A model generated the notes under the pieces. It saw only the letters and a program-made list of their open reading frames with translations, did no database searches and was not told the DNA's origin. A stretch of 64,000 nucleotides of DNA from Aestuariivita sp. Its GTDB lineage: Bacteria; Pseudomonadota; Alphaproteobacteria; Rhodobacterales; Rhodobacteraceae. Within the stretch, counting starts at the first letter, position 1; the number at the start of each line of letters is the position of its first letter. Below are positions 40,388 to 50,415 of this stretch, piece after piece. The position numbers and the translations under genes were made by a program. The stretch covers positions 1-64,000 of the forward strand of contig JAPORU010000161.1 of assembly GCA_026710045.1 (NCBI GenBank), read 5' to 3'.

Positions 40388-43210
40388 TCAATGCGCTTCA
40401 GCCCAGTTGTGGCCTGTTCCGGCTTCAACAACAAGATCGACATTAAGGTGAACAGCGGGCGTCGCCGCGTTTTCCATAACATTCGATGCAAGTGATGCTA
40501 TCTCCTCGACTGCCGATTCATCGACTTCAAACAGCAACTCATCATGAACTTGGAGCAGCATTTTCGCAGGTCGATTTTCAATTGCCGGCGATAATTTAAT
40601 CATGGCACGGCGAATGATATCCGCAGCAGTTCCTTGAATCGGCGCGTTGATAGCGGCTCGCTGGGCAAACCCGGCGCGAGGTCCTCGCGCCGATATCTCC
40701 GGAGTATAAATTTTGCGCCCAAACAGCGTTTTTACATATCCATGTTTCTTCGCAAAGGTTTTCGTCTCTTCCATATAGTCCCGGATTCCCGGAAAACGTT
40801 TGAAGTAACGATCAATAAAGTCTCGAGCCTCTGAATTCGATATTCCCAAGTTCCGCGCAAGGCCAAAGGCTGATACTCCGTAAATGATACCAAAGTTAAT
40901 CGCCTTTGCACGACGTCGGACATCCGATGTCAGTTCATCAAGCGGTACATCAAAGACTTCGGAGGCTGTTAGCGCATGAATGTCTATCCCATCCCCAAAG
41001 GCCTGCCGCAAGGCCGCAATATCTGCGATATGGGCAAGAATTCGGAGCTCAATCTGCGAGTAATCAAGCGACAACAGAAGATGTCCACGTTCAGCAATGA
41101 ACGCTTCTCGGATCCGTCGCCCTTCGTCGGTACGGATGGGAATGTTTTGCAGATTTGGATCGCTTGAGGCCATTCGCCCAGTGGATGCACCTGCAATGAG
41201 AAAAGAGGTGTGCACGCGATTCGTCCGAGCATTGATGTGCTCTTGCAGAGCGTCAGAATACGTCGATTTCAGTTTTGAAAGCTGACGCCATTCAAGGACT
41301 TTCGCAACGATTTCATGTTCAGACGCGAGATCTTCAAGCGCATGTGCATCCGTGACATAAGCTCCTGTTTTCCCACGCTTTCCAGTCGCGAGTGCGAGTT
41401 TTTCGAAGAGAATTCGACCCAGTTGCTTTGGTGACGCGATATTGAAGTCCTCGCCCGCAAGCTTATGAATTGTGGTCTCTAATGCAATAATGTTCCTGTC
41501 GAATGATTGCGACATTTTGGCAAGAGCTTCGCGATCAATTTTGACTCCGATCCGCTCCATCTGGGCGACCACCGATACCATTGGCCGTTCAAGTGTTTCA
41601 TAGACAGTGGTGACTCGGTCATGATGCAGGTTTGGTTTGAACTTTGTCCAGAGTCGCAAAGTCAGATCAGCATCCTCCGCCGCGTAAGCGGTCGCTTCAT
41701 TGATCGGTACATAGTCAAAGGTCCGTGCAGACTTACCAACGCCAAGCAAGGATTTAAGTGATATGGGCTTATGACTCAGGTACCGTTCACTCAATGTATC
41801 AAGGCCGTGCCGATGTTTCCCACTGTGGAGCACATAGGACATCAGCATTGTATCATCGACCGGCGCAAGTTGAATGCCATAGTTTGCGAGAATGTGCATA
41901 TCATATTTGATGTTCTGACCGATTTTGAGAATGCCACCATCCTCCAAGATGATCTTAAGAGCCGAAAGAGTCTCCTTCAATGGCAATTGATCCGCTAGAA
42001 CTTGGCCCGTCGACTGTCTCGCTTCACCGAAAAAATCCGCGTCGACGCTTTCTCGGTGCTGCAACGGAATGTAGCAAGCGTGCCCAATATCCACGCACAA
42101 GGACACACCAACGAGTTCTGCCGACATTTCGTCCAATCCGGTGGTTTCCGTATCAAAAGCTACCCATCCGCGATTTTGAATCTTGTCGATCCATGTCTGC
42201 AACGTTTCGATATCGCGAACACATTCATAGTTCGACTCCTCTATCGATGGACCGGAAGGATCATGAATCCACACGCGCCTGGACTCAGCCCTTGTCGTGA
42301 CACTCTCAGGAGCCTCACGTCCCAACGATTTCGCGATGCGCTTCGTGAGCGTTTGAAATTCCATTTCATTGAGGAATGCGAAGAGCCGGTCTGTATCCGG
42401 TTTCCGAACCTCCAACTCATCAAATGTGAAATCCAGTTGCATGTTACACTCGAGCTGGACGAGACGCTTCGAAATCTGAATCTGTTCCCGATACTGCTTG
42501 AGCGTATCGCGCCGCTTCGGCTGCGAAATGTCCTCCACGCGGTCAAGGAGTGAGTCGAGATCACCAAACTCGTTGATCAGCGCCGCCGCCGTCTTAATGC
42601 CTATTCCGGGTGCACCCGGAATGTTATCGACGCTGTCTCCGGCAAGTGCTTGAACGTCGACAACTCTTTCAGGGTAAACACCAAATTTTTTCAGAACGTC
42701 CTCGCGATCAATCGGACGATTTTTCATTGCGTCGAACATCTCGACACCATCTCCGACCAATTGCATCAAATCCTTATCCGAACTCATTATGGTGACACGA
42801 CCACCTACTTGACGCGCCCTTGTGGCCAACGTCGCAATAATGTCATCGGCCTCAAAACCATCTGCTTCTTTACAAGCGATACCGAAGGCCTCGGTCGCGG
42901 CACGTGTCAGCGGCAATTGCGGTCGCAAATCTTCCGGGGTGTCATCGCGATTTGCCTTATATTCGGGAAAAATTTCATTCCGGAAGGTATGCGAGCCCTT
43001 ATCAAAAATTACAGCAACATGAGTCGGAGCATGTGGACCATGATTTTCCGAGATGTACCGATGAAGCATATTGCAAAAACCTGATACGGCTCCAATAATG
43101 AGCCCGTCCGACTTACGGGTAAGTGGCGGCAACGCGTGATACGCACGAAATACGAAATGAGATCCGTCAATGAGATGAAGATGGCACCCTTTATTGAAGG
43201 ACTGGGTCAT
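40388..43210 (-). CDS. polA: DNA polymerase I
   Basis: PolA removes RNA primers and fills gaps in replication and repair. From the ATG at 43210 (MTQSFNKG) it has 940 residues. The 5'-3' exonuclease domain (1-290) has LIDGSHFVFRA and VDNIPGAPGIG. The 3'-5' exonuclease keeps D353 and E355 (AFDTETTG) and the later Asp of YAAEDAD, so proofreading should be active. The polymerase motifs A (LSLDYSQIELR), B (RRAKAINFGIIYG) and C (QVHDELLFEV) are intact. The frame is open for 38 more codons upstream, but that stretch is unconserved. Confidence 0.97.
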   Translation of the reverse strand: MTQSFNKGCHLHLIDGSHFVFRAYHALPPLTRKSDGLIIGAVSGFCNMLHRYISENHGPHAPTHVAVIFDKGSHTFRNEIFPEYKANRDDTPEDLRPQLPLTRAATEAFGIACKEADGFEADDIIATLATRARQVGGRVTIMSSDKDLMQLVGDGVEMFDAMKNRPIDREDVLKKFGVYPERVVDVQALAGDSVDNIPGAPGIGIKTAAALINEFGDLDSLLDRVEDISQPKRRDTLKQYREQIQISKRLVQLECNMQLDFTFDELEVRKPDTDRLFAFLNEMEFQTLTKRIAKSLGREAPESVTTRAESRRVWIHDPSGPSIEESNYECVRDIETLQTWIDKIQNRGWVAFDTETTGLDEMSAELVGVSLCVDIGHACYIPLQHRESVDADFFGEARQSTGQVLADQLPLKETLSALKIILEDGGILKIGQNIKYDMHILANYGIQLAPVDDTMLMSYVLHSGKHRHGLDTLSERYLSHKPISLKSLLGVGKSARTFDYVPINEATAYAAEDADLTLRLWTKFKPNLHHDRVTTVYETLERPMVSVVAQMERIGVKIDREALAKMSQSFDRNIIALETTIHKLAGEDFNIASPKQLGRILFEKLALATGKRGKTGAYVTDAHALEDLASEHEIVAKVLEWRQLSKLKSTYSDALQEHINARTNRVHTSFLIAGASTGRMASSDPNLQNIPIRTDEGRRIREAFIAERGHLLLSLDYSQIELRILAHIADIAALRQAFGDGIDIHALTASEVFDVPLDELTSDVRRRAKAINFGIIYGVSAFGLARNLGISNSEARDFIDRYFKRFPGIRDYMEETKTFAKKHGYVKTLFGRKIYTPEISARGPRAGFAQRAAINAPIQGTAADIIRRAMIKLSPAIENRPAKMLLQVHDELLFEVDESAVEEIASLASNVMENAATPAVHLNVDLVVEAGTGHNWAEAH

Positions 43211-43412
43211 GTGTGTCTCTTTCGGCCAATGAAATTGTGTCTTGGTACAGCACATGCGCTGCACCATTTTGATGTATGGCTGCCCCCTTGACATCGTTTC
43301 TGAATCCAAGAAATGCACAGCCATAACGGTTGTACAACAATCACTGGACCCAACGCTTGTCCACGTTGTCGATCATTTATCACACGCCGCTTACAGGACA
43401 GGGGGAAGAACG

Positions 43413-43595
43413 TTAACTGATTGCTGGTTCAAAGTCTTTGTGAACGAACTTGCAGTCACAATAAGGACATACGATCCAACCCCGCTCCGTTGGAATTTGC
43501 AACCATATTCGTGGATGTCCGAGAGATCCCTCGCCACCATCACAAGCAATTCGAAATGTATCAATCACTTTGACTTCGGGCGCTTCTATGGTCAT
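43413..43595 (-). CDS. zf-CHCC zinc-finger protein
   Basis: This 60-residue protein has the zf-CHCC pattern: C17 (IACDGG), H26 (GHPRIWLQI) and the C-P-Y-C pair near residues 44-47. The family (PF10276) is related to the NDUFS6 accessory subunit of mitochondrial complex I and is common in alphaproteobacteria. The ATG at 43595 (MTIEAPEVKVI) gives the family length. The frame extends upstream to 43706 without conserved sequence. It stands alone upstream of polA on the same strand. Confidence 0.85.
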   Translation of the reverse strand: MTIEAPEVKVIDTFRIACDGGEGSLGHPRIWLQIPTERGWIVCPYCDCKFVHKDFEPAIS

Positions 43596-43914
43596 TTGCC
43601 TAAGTCCTTTGAGAAATCTACCATACGCGAGGATAACCAAAAAATAAAACAGTCCATTGTGTCGTATGTTAAAGGACGCACGTGCCTTACTGATCGAACA
43701 GATCACGACGACACATTGAATTGTCTTGTTTGACCATTCTGATATGGCATATTGATCCCGAAGTAAAGATCATGGAACTCTGGGCATTCATACAGACAGA
43801 CGTCTGAGAACGAACAGACGTCGGCATTTTTCGACCAATCGAAGCCAGAGAGATTTTCAGAATCACCACAGCGAACCTGACCACAACGTCGATCAAAGTA
43901 GGCAGAGCACGACC
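43596..43914. other. Intergenic region upstream of gpmI
   Basis: These 319 bases contain no convincing gene. The notable feature is a repeated CAGACGTC motif at 43797 and 43815, listed separately. Confidence 0.5.
43797..43822. promoter_or_regulatory. Paired CAGACGTC motif, possible operator
   Basis: A perfect 10-bp palindrome CAGACGTCTG (43797-43806) is followed by a second CAGACGTC (43815-43822), 18 bp apart start to start. It lies about 95 bases before gpmI. The function is a guess. Confidence 0.3.
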
Positions 43915-45438
43915 ATGACATCACGAAAACCCATTGTGTTGTGTATACTGGATGGATGGGGACTGTCCAATCTCGTATCCGCAAACGCACCGGTACTTGC
44001 CCAAACACCACACTATGACCACCTCGCCAAAACGGCGCCATTTGCGAAACTGGTGACGCACGGAAGAGCCGTGGGTCTTCCAGATGGACAGATGGGAAAC
44101 TCTGAAGTTGGGCATTCGACAATCGGTGCCGGACGGGTAATTGAAAGAGACTTGATGCGGATCAATCAAGCGATTGAAGATCGCAGTTTCATGAAAAACC
44201 CGAAATTAAGAGACTTTATTCGCAGACTGAAGAGCTCCTCAGGCACAGCCCACCTTGTGGGCATCATGTCGGATGGTGGCGTTCACGGACACATCGCTCA
44301 TGTCATATCCGCCGCTCAAGAAATTTCGTCGGCTGGAATATCAGTCGCCTTGCATGCGATTTCCGATGGACGAGATGTTCCACCCCAATCTGCTTCGAAA
44401 CATCTACGGACACTCCAGAATGCGCTCACCGAGGGCATCACGGTTGCAACCTTGATTGGTCGGTACTTTGCAATGGATCGCGATAACCGCTGGGATCGGA
44501 TTTATGCGGCCTATCGAGCGATCGTCTCTGGAGAAGGACGTCAGTGCCCAAATCTACAGGCAGCTGTTGCAACAGCATACGATCGAGGTGAAACCGACGA
44601 ATTTATTGCAGCAACCGTATTAGGGCCTTATAACGGGATGCGGAATGGCGATGGCCTCTTTTGCCTAAATTTCCGAGCCGACCGCTCGCGACAATTGCTG
44701 TCGGCCATTGCACAGCCAGATTCTGTTCCGTTCACCGTCTCAAAACACCCGAAATTATCCGCACTACTGGGACTTATCGATTACTCGCGCGATCATAGCC
44801 GGTATTTTGAAACTGTTTTTCCAGATATCGAAGTTCCAAATTCTCTGGGTTCCTGGATTGCACAACACAACCGCCGTCAATTCCGCATTGCCGAGACCGA
44901 AAAATATCCGCATGTCACGTTTTTCTTCAATGGTGGTAAGGAAGAACCCGAGGTGGGAGAGGACAGGTTTATGGCCGCATCACCAGATGTTCCGACCTAT
45001 GATCGACAACCAGAAATGTCGGCCTCAGAGGTTACGCAAGAATTGGTAGCGGCCATTCATAAAGACTATGACTTTATTGTCGTGAATTACGCCAACCCGG
45101 ATATGGTTGGACACACGGGTGACTTGGACGCAGCCATTTGCGCATGTGAAGCGGTTGATGCGGGTTTAGGGCAAGCAATCCAAGCCGTGCATTCCGTCGA
45201 CGGTGCAATGATCGTGACATCTGATCATGGGAACTGCGAGACGATGATCAACCCCGAGACGGGCAATGCCCACACGGCCCATACACTGAACCTGGTTCCA
45301 ATTTTCTTGGTGAGTAGTGCGCCAAACCTGCGTTTGAACGACGGTAAACTGTCTGATATAGCACCAACCATTCTTGATCTCATGAGCTTGCCGATACCTC
45401 CAGAAATGACCGGACAAAGCCTTTTGGAATCGACATGA
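43915..45438 (+). CDS. gpmI: 2,3-bisphosphoglycerate-independent phosphoglycerate mutase
   Basis: GpmI interconverts 3- and 2-phosphoglycerate in glycolysis and gluconeogenesis with two manganese ions. The 507 residues contain the metal ligand D13 (ILDGWG) and the phosphorylated S63 (MGNSEVGHS). The C-terminal metal cluster VTSDHGN and NAHTAHT is intact. Length is normal. In many alphaproteobacteria an EnvC-type murein hydrolase activator gene stands between gpmI and ctpA. Here that place is a 664-base stretch with no clear gene. Confidence 0.97.
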   Translation: MTSRKPIVLCILDGWGLSNLVSANAPVLAQTPHYDHLAKTAPFAKLVTHGRAVGLPDGQMGNSEVGHSTIGAGRVIERDLMRINQAIEDRSFMKNPKLRDFIRRLKSSSGTAHLVGIMSDGGVHGHIAHVISAAQEISSAGISVALHAISDGRDVPPQSASKHLRTLQNALTEGITVATLIGRYFAMDRDNRWDRIYAAYRAIVSGEGRQCPNLQAAVATAYDRGETDEFIAATVLGPYNGMRNGDGLFCLNFRADRSRQLLSAIAQPDSVPFTVSKHPKLSALLGLIDYSRDHSRYFETVFPDIEVPNSLGSWIAQHNRRQFRIAETEKYPHVTFFFNGGKEEPEVGEDRFMAASPDVPTYDRQPEMSASEVTQELVAAIHKDYDFIVVNYANPDMVGHTGDLDAAICACEAVDAGLGQAIQAVHSVDGAMIVTSDHGNCETMINPETGNAHTAHTLNLVPIFLVSSAPNLRLNDGKLSDIAPTILDLMSLPIPPEMTGQSLLEST

Positions 45439-46102
45439 GTTTCGTCTTGAAATATCCTATTAAGAAAATAACGGAGTTCATCTAAGATGTTCGGAAACGC
45501 ACCTTTATATTCCATAGCTCTATTTCTCACAGCCTGTTCCGAGAACATAATAAACCGCAAGAAGGCGACTCGAGGATTTGCTGGAGTGGGCGATGGGCAT
45601 CTCTTCGATACCCCATCCCAGGCAAACATGCTCTCTCCAGCAAACGAAATCGTACATAGAAACCCTATACTTAAAATCGGGAAGGGCCGCCCTAACTCAC
45701 GTACCGCTCTACGGTCGAAAAAGTTCGCGGACAATGACGGCATTTTTTAGACCCGACACACGACTGTCGACCGCTGTCTCATGCCAAAAAGCTCGACTAT
45801 GTTCGTCAATTTTTTTGCCCGATCACAGCCAGAGAGACCGCAAAATTCGCCATGCTCAACGAACGGGTCCAGACCGCCATCACCCCGGACAAATAAATTC
45901 GGTAATCCGCAAAACCTATGTATATCATTATGTTCCCAATTCATATTGCTGAGATACAACCTTCGAATAATGAACGTTGACGACCTTGAAAAATTGTTTG
46001 ACTAAGATCCTTTACGGGTTGAACGATCTGTAAATGACCAAGACAAGAAGATTCACGCATCGCTTTGCTGCAGTATTCTGCATCTACAGGGGAACATGAT
46101 AA
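45439..46102. other. Gene-free gap between gpmI and ctpA
   Basis: These 664 bases hold several short open frames (for example 45487-45750 plus and 45747-45959 minus), none of which I can match to a family. The position is where envC commonly lies in relatives. I do not recognise EnvC peptides in any frame, so a pseudogene call would be unsupported. Alternatives are a rapidly diverging gene or long regulatory DNA. Confidence 0.45.
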
Positions 46103-47440
46103 ATGAAGAAGATACTTATCGCCATCACCGCCGGAATTTTAAGCGGCAGCATTGTTGCGACTCACATTATCAATCCATTGTTTGCGAATGAATCGGATTC
46201 AAAAAACGACGTTTATCAGTTCTTGGATCTGTTTGGAGATATTTTTGTTCGAATTCAAACCCAATATGTGGAGGAAGTTGACGAGAAGGCCTTGATTGAA
46301 GCTGCCATCAACGGAATGCTGACATCGCTTGATCCGCATTCGGCCTACCTTGCCCCGGATGATGCGGAGCAGATGCGCGTCCAGACACGTGGAGAATTCG
46401 GCGGCCTGGGCATCGAAGTAACCCAAGAGGAAGGTTTTGTCAAGGTTGTATCACCAATTGATGGAACACCCGCCGCTGCTGCTGGAATGAGTGCTGGTGA
46501 CTTTATTACCCATGTAGATGGCGAGAGTGTATTGGGTTTAACGCTTGATGAAGCAGTCAAGAAAATGCGAGGACCGGTGGGATCGGAAATTGTCATTACC
46601 GTTGTACGTGATGGTGAACCGGAACCCTTTGATGTGTCGATCATTCGTGATACGATTAAATTGACGGCGGTACGTACGCGCACCGAAGGGGACTCGATTG
46701 TTCTGCGAATCACGACATTTAACGACCAAACGATGCCAAATTTGGAGGCGGGATTGAAGGAGCAGCTAAACGAGATGGGAGGGTTGGATGCGATCAATGG
46801 CATTGTCCTTGATCTCCGGAATAATCCGGGAGGTTTGCTAACGGAAGCCGTTCGCGTGTCGGATGCATTCCTGGAAAAGGGTGAAATCGTATCAACCCGC
46901 GGCCGCAGTGCGGATGACGGTGAACGTTTCAATGCAACGCCGGGGGATCTGGTTGCAGGTAAACCCATCGTCGTACTAATAAACGGGGGTTCAGCCAGTG
47001 CGTCCGAAATCGTAGCCGGAGCTCTGCAAGACCATCGACGCGCAATTATCGTCGGTACCAACAGTTTTGGAAAAGGTTCTGTACAGACGGTCGTCCCCCT
47101 TCAAGCACAAGGAGCGATGCGACTCACGACAGCGCGATATTATACGCCATCCGGTCGCTCAATCCAGGCTCTCGGAGTGTCCCCCGACATTGTTGTCGCG
47201 CAACCGCGTGTAAGGCCCGCAGAAGAAAAAGACGAAGAAAGTCAGACCCGGCGAACACGAACCGAGGATAGTTTACGTGGCCGTCTCAACAACGACAGCT
47301 TGAGCGAAGATGAAATCCGGCAAATCGAAGCAGATCGGACAAAAGCTGAAAAATCAGCTGAACTGCGGGAAGAAGACTATCAGTTGGCTTATGCCGTCGA
47401 TATCTTGAAAGGTCTGTCGGCGATTAATGCTGCGAACTGA
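46103..47440 (+). CDS. ctpA: S41-family C-terminal processing peptidase
   Basis: This 445-residue periplasmic tail-specific protease has an N-terminal signal or anchor sequence (MKKILIAITAGILSG). A PDZ domain lies at about 95-180 (GGLGIEV...), followed by the S41 catalytic domain. The Ser-Lys dyad is probably S299 in GGSASASE and K324 in SFGKGSVQ, the 25-residue spacing of the family. The LRNNPGG substrate loop is intact. A charged C-terminal region (370-435) ends the protein. Such proteases trim envelope proteins and peptidoglycan hydrolases. The SD-like AGGGGAA precedes the ATG. Confidence 0.95.
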   Translation: MKKILIAITAGILSGSIVATHIINPLFANESDSKNDVYQFLDLFGDIFVRIQTQYVEEVDEKALIEAAINGMLTSLDPHSAYLAPDDAEQMRVQTRGEFGGLGIEVTQEEGFVKVVSPIDGTPAAAAGMSAGDFITHVDGESVLGLTLDEAVKKMRGPVGSEIVITVVRDGEPEPFDVSIIRDTIKLTAVRTRTEGDSIVLRITTFNDQTMPNLEAGLKEQLNEMGGLDAINGIVLDLRNNPGGLLTEAVRVSDAFLEKGEIVSTRGRSADDGERFNATPGDLVAGKPIVVLINGGSASASEIVAGALQDHRRAIIVGTNSFGKGSVQTVVPLQAQGAMRLTTARYYTPSGRSIQALGVSPDIVVAQPRVRPAEEKDEESQTRRTRTEDSLRGRLNNDSLSEDEIRQIEADRTKAEKSAELREEDYQLAYAVDILKGLSAINAAN

Positions 47441-47639
47441 TTAAATTCGCGCTTCATTCACTATGCTCTACGCGCCCATCAACGGGAAAGAGGGTACGAA
47501 CAAACTGATATGGGGAGACTGTCAGCGAATTTGACCGCCTCCGGGGGACCGCTCCCGCGTGTTCAGCGGAACGAGAGTAACGATCTGAGCGACGTCTTCG
47601 CACCACATCAACGCATCCATCATCCACGAACATAGTGGT

Positions 47640-48410
47640 CTAAAGACCGATCGCGCTCGACGTCCGATCACACTCTTGCATCGTCGCGAGCTTACAAAGC
47701 AAGGTAACAAAACGTTCACGATCATCGGGGAGCGGTCTTTCACCAAGCGCCGGAGCAAGTTTGGTCGATAGAAAATAACCTGTGGTATGCAACGCCGAGA
47801 TAATCTCCGGGATCGTTGCATCACCGCCCTTCTCTCGCAAGCATGGCGGCAAAGGCAAGAGGCGAGAAGCCCATTCTCCCGCACCTTCGGATGACACCGC
47901 ACGACCGGACCGCGGAGAAACATAAACCAAGTCCTCAGCCGAACCGTTGACCGCACAGGTCTCCAAATCAAGGCCAAATCCCGCTTCCTTTAGCAGTGCA
48001 CATTCCCAGAGCACATAGGAGCGTGGCCAAAGGGGATCTTGGCCCAACAAGTCAAGCAAATTTTTACTCGAACGATAAAGGACTGAATGAGATTCACCTT
48101 CCGGCAAGATAAAATCCAACAAAGCCAAAACCGTGTTCAACCCACTGAGTGCAAGTCGGTCTGACATTACCATAGCGGCCCGGCTCTTAACAGGTTCCAC
48201 CTTAAACGTGCCCAAATGCTCGTCAAGTCTTGCGCGCCACGTCAAATCCAATTGCGAACCAGGCTGAAGCACGGGCGCAATCTTACGACTCACACCACCG
48301 CGCACCATTCCCAGACGTCGACCATACAGTTCCGTGAAGACCGTAATGATTACCCCTGTCTCACCGTGACGTCGCTTCGCGAGCAGAATTCCTTCGGTGC
48401 GCCATTCCAT
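47640..48410 (-). CDS. recO: DNA repair protein RecO
   Basis: RecO mediates RecA loading with RecR and RecF in gap repair. The 256-residue protein has the N-terminal OB-fold beginning [20 protein letters not shown] helical C-terminal domain follows, with the family segment [24 protein letters not shown]. That domain keeps only part of the cysteine set seen in zinc-binding RecO proteins. It is the last recognised gene of the rpoZ-spoT-...-era operon, 84 bases after DUF1491. Confidence 0.93.
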   Translation of the reverse strand: MEWRTEGILLAKRRHGETGVIITVFTELYGRRLGMVRGGVSRKIAPVLQPGSQLDLTWRARLDEHLGTFKVEPVKSRAAMVMSDRLALSGLNTVLALLDFILPEGESHSVLYRSSKNLLDLLGQDPLWPRSYVLWECALLKEAGFGLDLETCAVNGSAEDLVYVSPRSGRAVSSEGAGEWASRLLPLPPCLREKGGDATIPEIISALHTTGYFLSTKLAPALGERPLPDDRERFVTLLCKLATMQECDRTSSAIGL

Positions 48411-48494
48411 GATACACAGTCAACCTAAAAATACTCTAGGCTGAAACATACCGCATAGGAAGACACGTGGCGCACAACAAGCCGGAAACAGTCG

Positions 48495-48824
48495 TCATTC
48501 CAATCCTTCATCATGCAAGAAATGTCGACCTGACGAATCTTCAATCTCAATCACCCAAAGATCGGGATCAATGCTCCTTTGTCGATCAATCATTGCGTCA
48601 ATCTTGGCTTCGGATCCACCAAGCAGTTCCATCCACGATCGCTGTGCACGATGCAGATCATACGACCTGTGCATCAATTGTGCCTCACCATTCAGGTTGT
48701 TAACCTTGATATAAACCTCCCCCGCGGAATCATCGCCATGAACAACGACATACCCTGGAATGTCGGCAAGCTGCAAGCGTGCCAGGTAGGCTTGAACCCA
48801 GAATTTCGACGTCAGGCGGGTCAT
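48495..48824 (-). CDS. DUF1491 family protein
   Basis: This 109-residue soluble protein matches DUF1491 (PF07372), an alphaproteobacterial family of unknown function usually found near era and recO. The N-terminal TSKFWVQAYLARL and C-terminal DPDLWVIEIEDSSGRHFL segments are conserved. Its start overlaps the era stop by 4 bases, so coupled translation is expected. Confidence 0.88.
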   Translation of the reverse strand: MTRLTSKFWVQAYLARLQLADIPGYVVVHGDDSAGEVYIKVNNLNGEAQLMHRSYDLHRAQRSWMELLGGSEAKIDAMIDRQRSIDPDLWVIEIEDSSGRHFLHDEGLE

Positions 48825-49729
48825 GTGTTGCCATCGCTAAACTTCAATCCAACCTGCGCATAAAACTCCGGTTCTTCCATCCATCCCGGCCTCACCTTCA
48901 CACGCAAAAACAAATGAACCGGGCATGCCAAGAACCTTTCCAACTCTCTACGCGCCTCTCGACCAAGCGCTCGGATCGTTTCACCCTTACGACCGAGGAC
49001 AATACCTTGATGCCCCTTCCGCATGACATAGATCACCTGTTCGATCTTTACGGATCCGTCTCTTCGATTTTCCCATGTCTCCGTCTCGACCATTAATTGA
49101 TACGGAACTTCCTGATGCAATCGCAACAGCAGCTGTTCGCGGGTTTTTTCGGCCGCAATGACGCGAAGAGATGAATCAGAAATCTGATCTGCGTCATAGA
49201 GCCAGGGTCCAACGGGAACCTGACCCGCCAACCAGTTCGTCAAATCGTCGACACCATTCCCGCTTGTTGCAGAAAGCATGAATGTATTCCGAAACACAAA
49301 GAGGGCGTTCAATTCTGCTGAAAGTGCAAGCAACGCCTCCGGCGCCACTCTGTCAATTTTATTAATCACCACCGATACCATATCCGCGCGAGGTCTCGCA
49401 GCGAACTCCTCAAGAATCATCCTCACCCCGCGTGTGAGGCCACGTTGGGCCTCAACCAGTAAGAGAACAACGTCCGCATCCCTGGCGCCGCTCCAAGCCG
49501 CCGCGATCATCGCATGATCCAACCGACGCCGTGGTTGGAATAAACCCGGTGTATCGAGAAAAATTATCTGGGAGTGATCAATGGTGATGATGCCACGAAT
49601 TCGTGCCCGTGTTGTTTGAACCTTATGCGTAACCGCCGACAGCTTGACGCCGAGGATTCTGTTCATCAGAGTTGACTTCCCGGCATTAGATTCACCAATC
49701 AAAGCGACAACGCCGGCGCGAGTGCTCAT
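48821..49729 (-). CDS. era: GTPase Era
   Basis: Era is an essential GTPase that binds the 3' end of 16S rRNA in 30S assembly. The 302 residues from the ATG at 49729 (MSTRAGVVALIG) contain G1 GESNAGKST (12-20), G3 DTPG and G4 NKID. The C-terminal KH domain has VLGRKGETIRALG. The start overlaps the rnc stop (ATGA). The open frame continues 65 codons upstream inside rnc but is not coding. Confidence 0.97.
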   Translation of the reverse strand: MSTRAGVVALIGESNAGKSTLMNRILGVKLSAVTHKVQTTRARIRGIITIDHSQIIFLDTPGLFQPRRRLDHAMIAAAWSGARDADVVLLLVEAQRGLTRGVRMILEEFAARPRADMVSVVINKIDRVAPEALLALSAELNALFVFRNTFMLSATSGNGVDDLTNWLAGQVPVGPWLYDADQISDSSLRVIAAEKTREQLLLRLHQEVPYQLMVETETWENRRDGSVKIEQVIYVMRKGHQGIVLGRKGETIRALGREARRELERFLACPVHLFLRVKVRPGWMEEPEFYAQVGLKFSDGNT

Positions 49730-50415
49730 TCCCCAGGATCCTGAACGTGACGGAGTAATGCAAGCGCCGCCGCCTGCTCGGCCTGTCGTTTTGTCGATGC
49801 TTTCCTTTTTGCCGCACGACCATCCTCTAGTGACACCACGACCGTGAATGTCGGCCGGTGATCCGGCCCACTGATGGCACTGACCGAATATTCTGGGAGG
49901 GTCATTCCAGATGCTTGCGCCCACTCTTGCAACGTCGTCTTGGCATCTTTGGACATCAATGCACTGTCCTTAATGCGATCTCCCCAAAGACGCACAACCA
50001 ATGAACGCACCGCCTTAAAATCCGAGTCTCGATAAACCGCAGCAACTACAGCTTCCATTGCATCTGCCAAAATCGCTGTTCTTCGGCGACCTCCGGATCG
50101 CATCTCGGACTGACCCAGAAGAAGAGCCTGACCCAATCCTACTTCCAGGGCAACCTCGGCACAGGTCTCCTTTCGTACGAGATAGTTGAAGCGCGTCGCC
50201 AATTCCCCGACGGAGGCTCGTGGATTCATGTGCGTAAGCATATCGGCGATAGCAAGACCCAACACTCGGTCACCAAGAAATTCGAGAGTGTCATTGTCTT
50301 CGCAAACCGACGATTCAATGGATGCATGTGTAAGAGCACGAACCAGCAGATCAGAATCACCAAATCGATAACCGATCCTGTTTTCTAACGCTCTTAGTCT
50401 TCTTAACCGACTCAC
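49726..50415 (-). CDS. rnc: Ribonuclease III
   Basis: RNase III cleaves double-stranded RNA in rRNA processing and mRNA decay. The 229 residues contain the signature NDTLEFLGDRVLGLAI with the catalytic Glu and Asp residues. The second acidic pair lies in ADAMEAVVAAVY. A C-terminal dsRNA-binding domain follows (about 158-227). It overlaps lepB upstream and era downstream by 4 bases each. Confidence 0.97.
   Translation of the reverse strand: MSRLRRLRALENRIGYRFGDSDLLVRALTHASIESSVCEDNDTLEFLGDRVLGLAIADMLTHMNPRASVGELATRFNYLVRKETCAEVALEVGLGQALLLGQSEMRSGGRRRTAILADAMEAVVAAVYRDSDFKAVRSLVVRLWGDRIKDSALMSKDAKTTLQEWAQASGMTLPEYSVSAISGPDHRPTFTVVVSLEDGRAAKRKASTKRQAEQAAALALLRHVQDPGE

Noticed and set aside
46345..47061. 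238-codon open frame opposite ctpA
   Set aside because: Composition (Ser/Pro/Arg-rich) and position fit an antisense shadow of the S41 protease.
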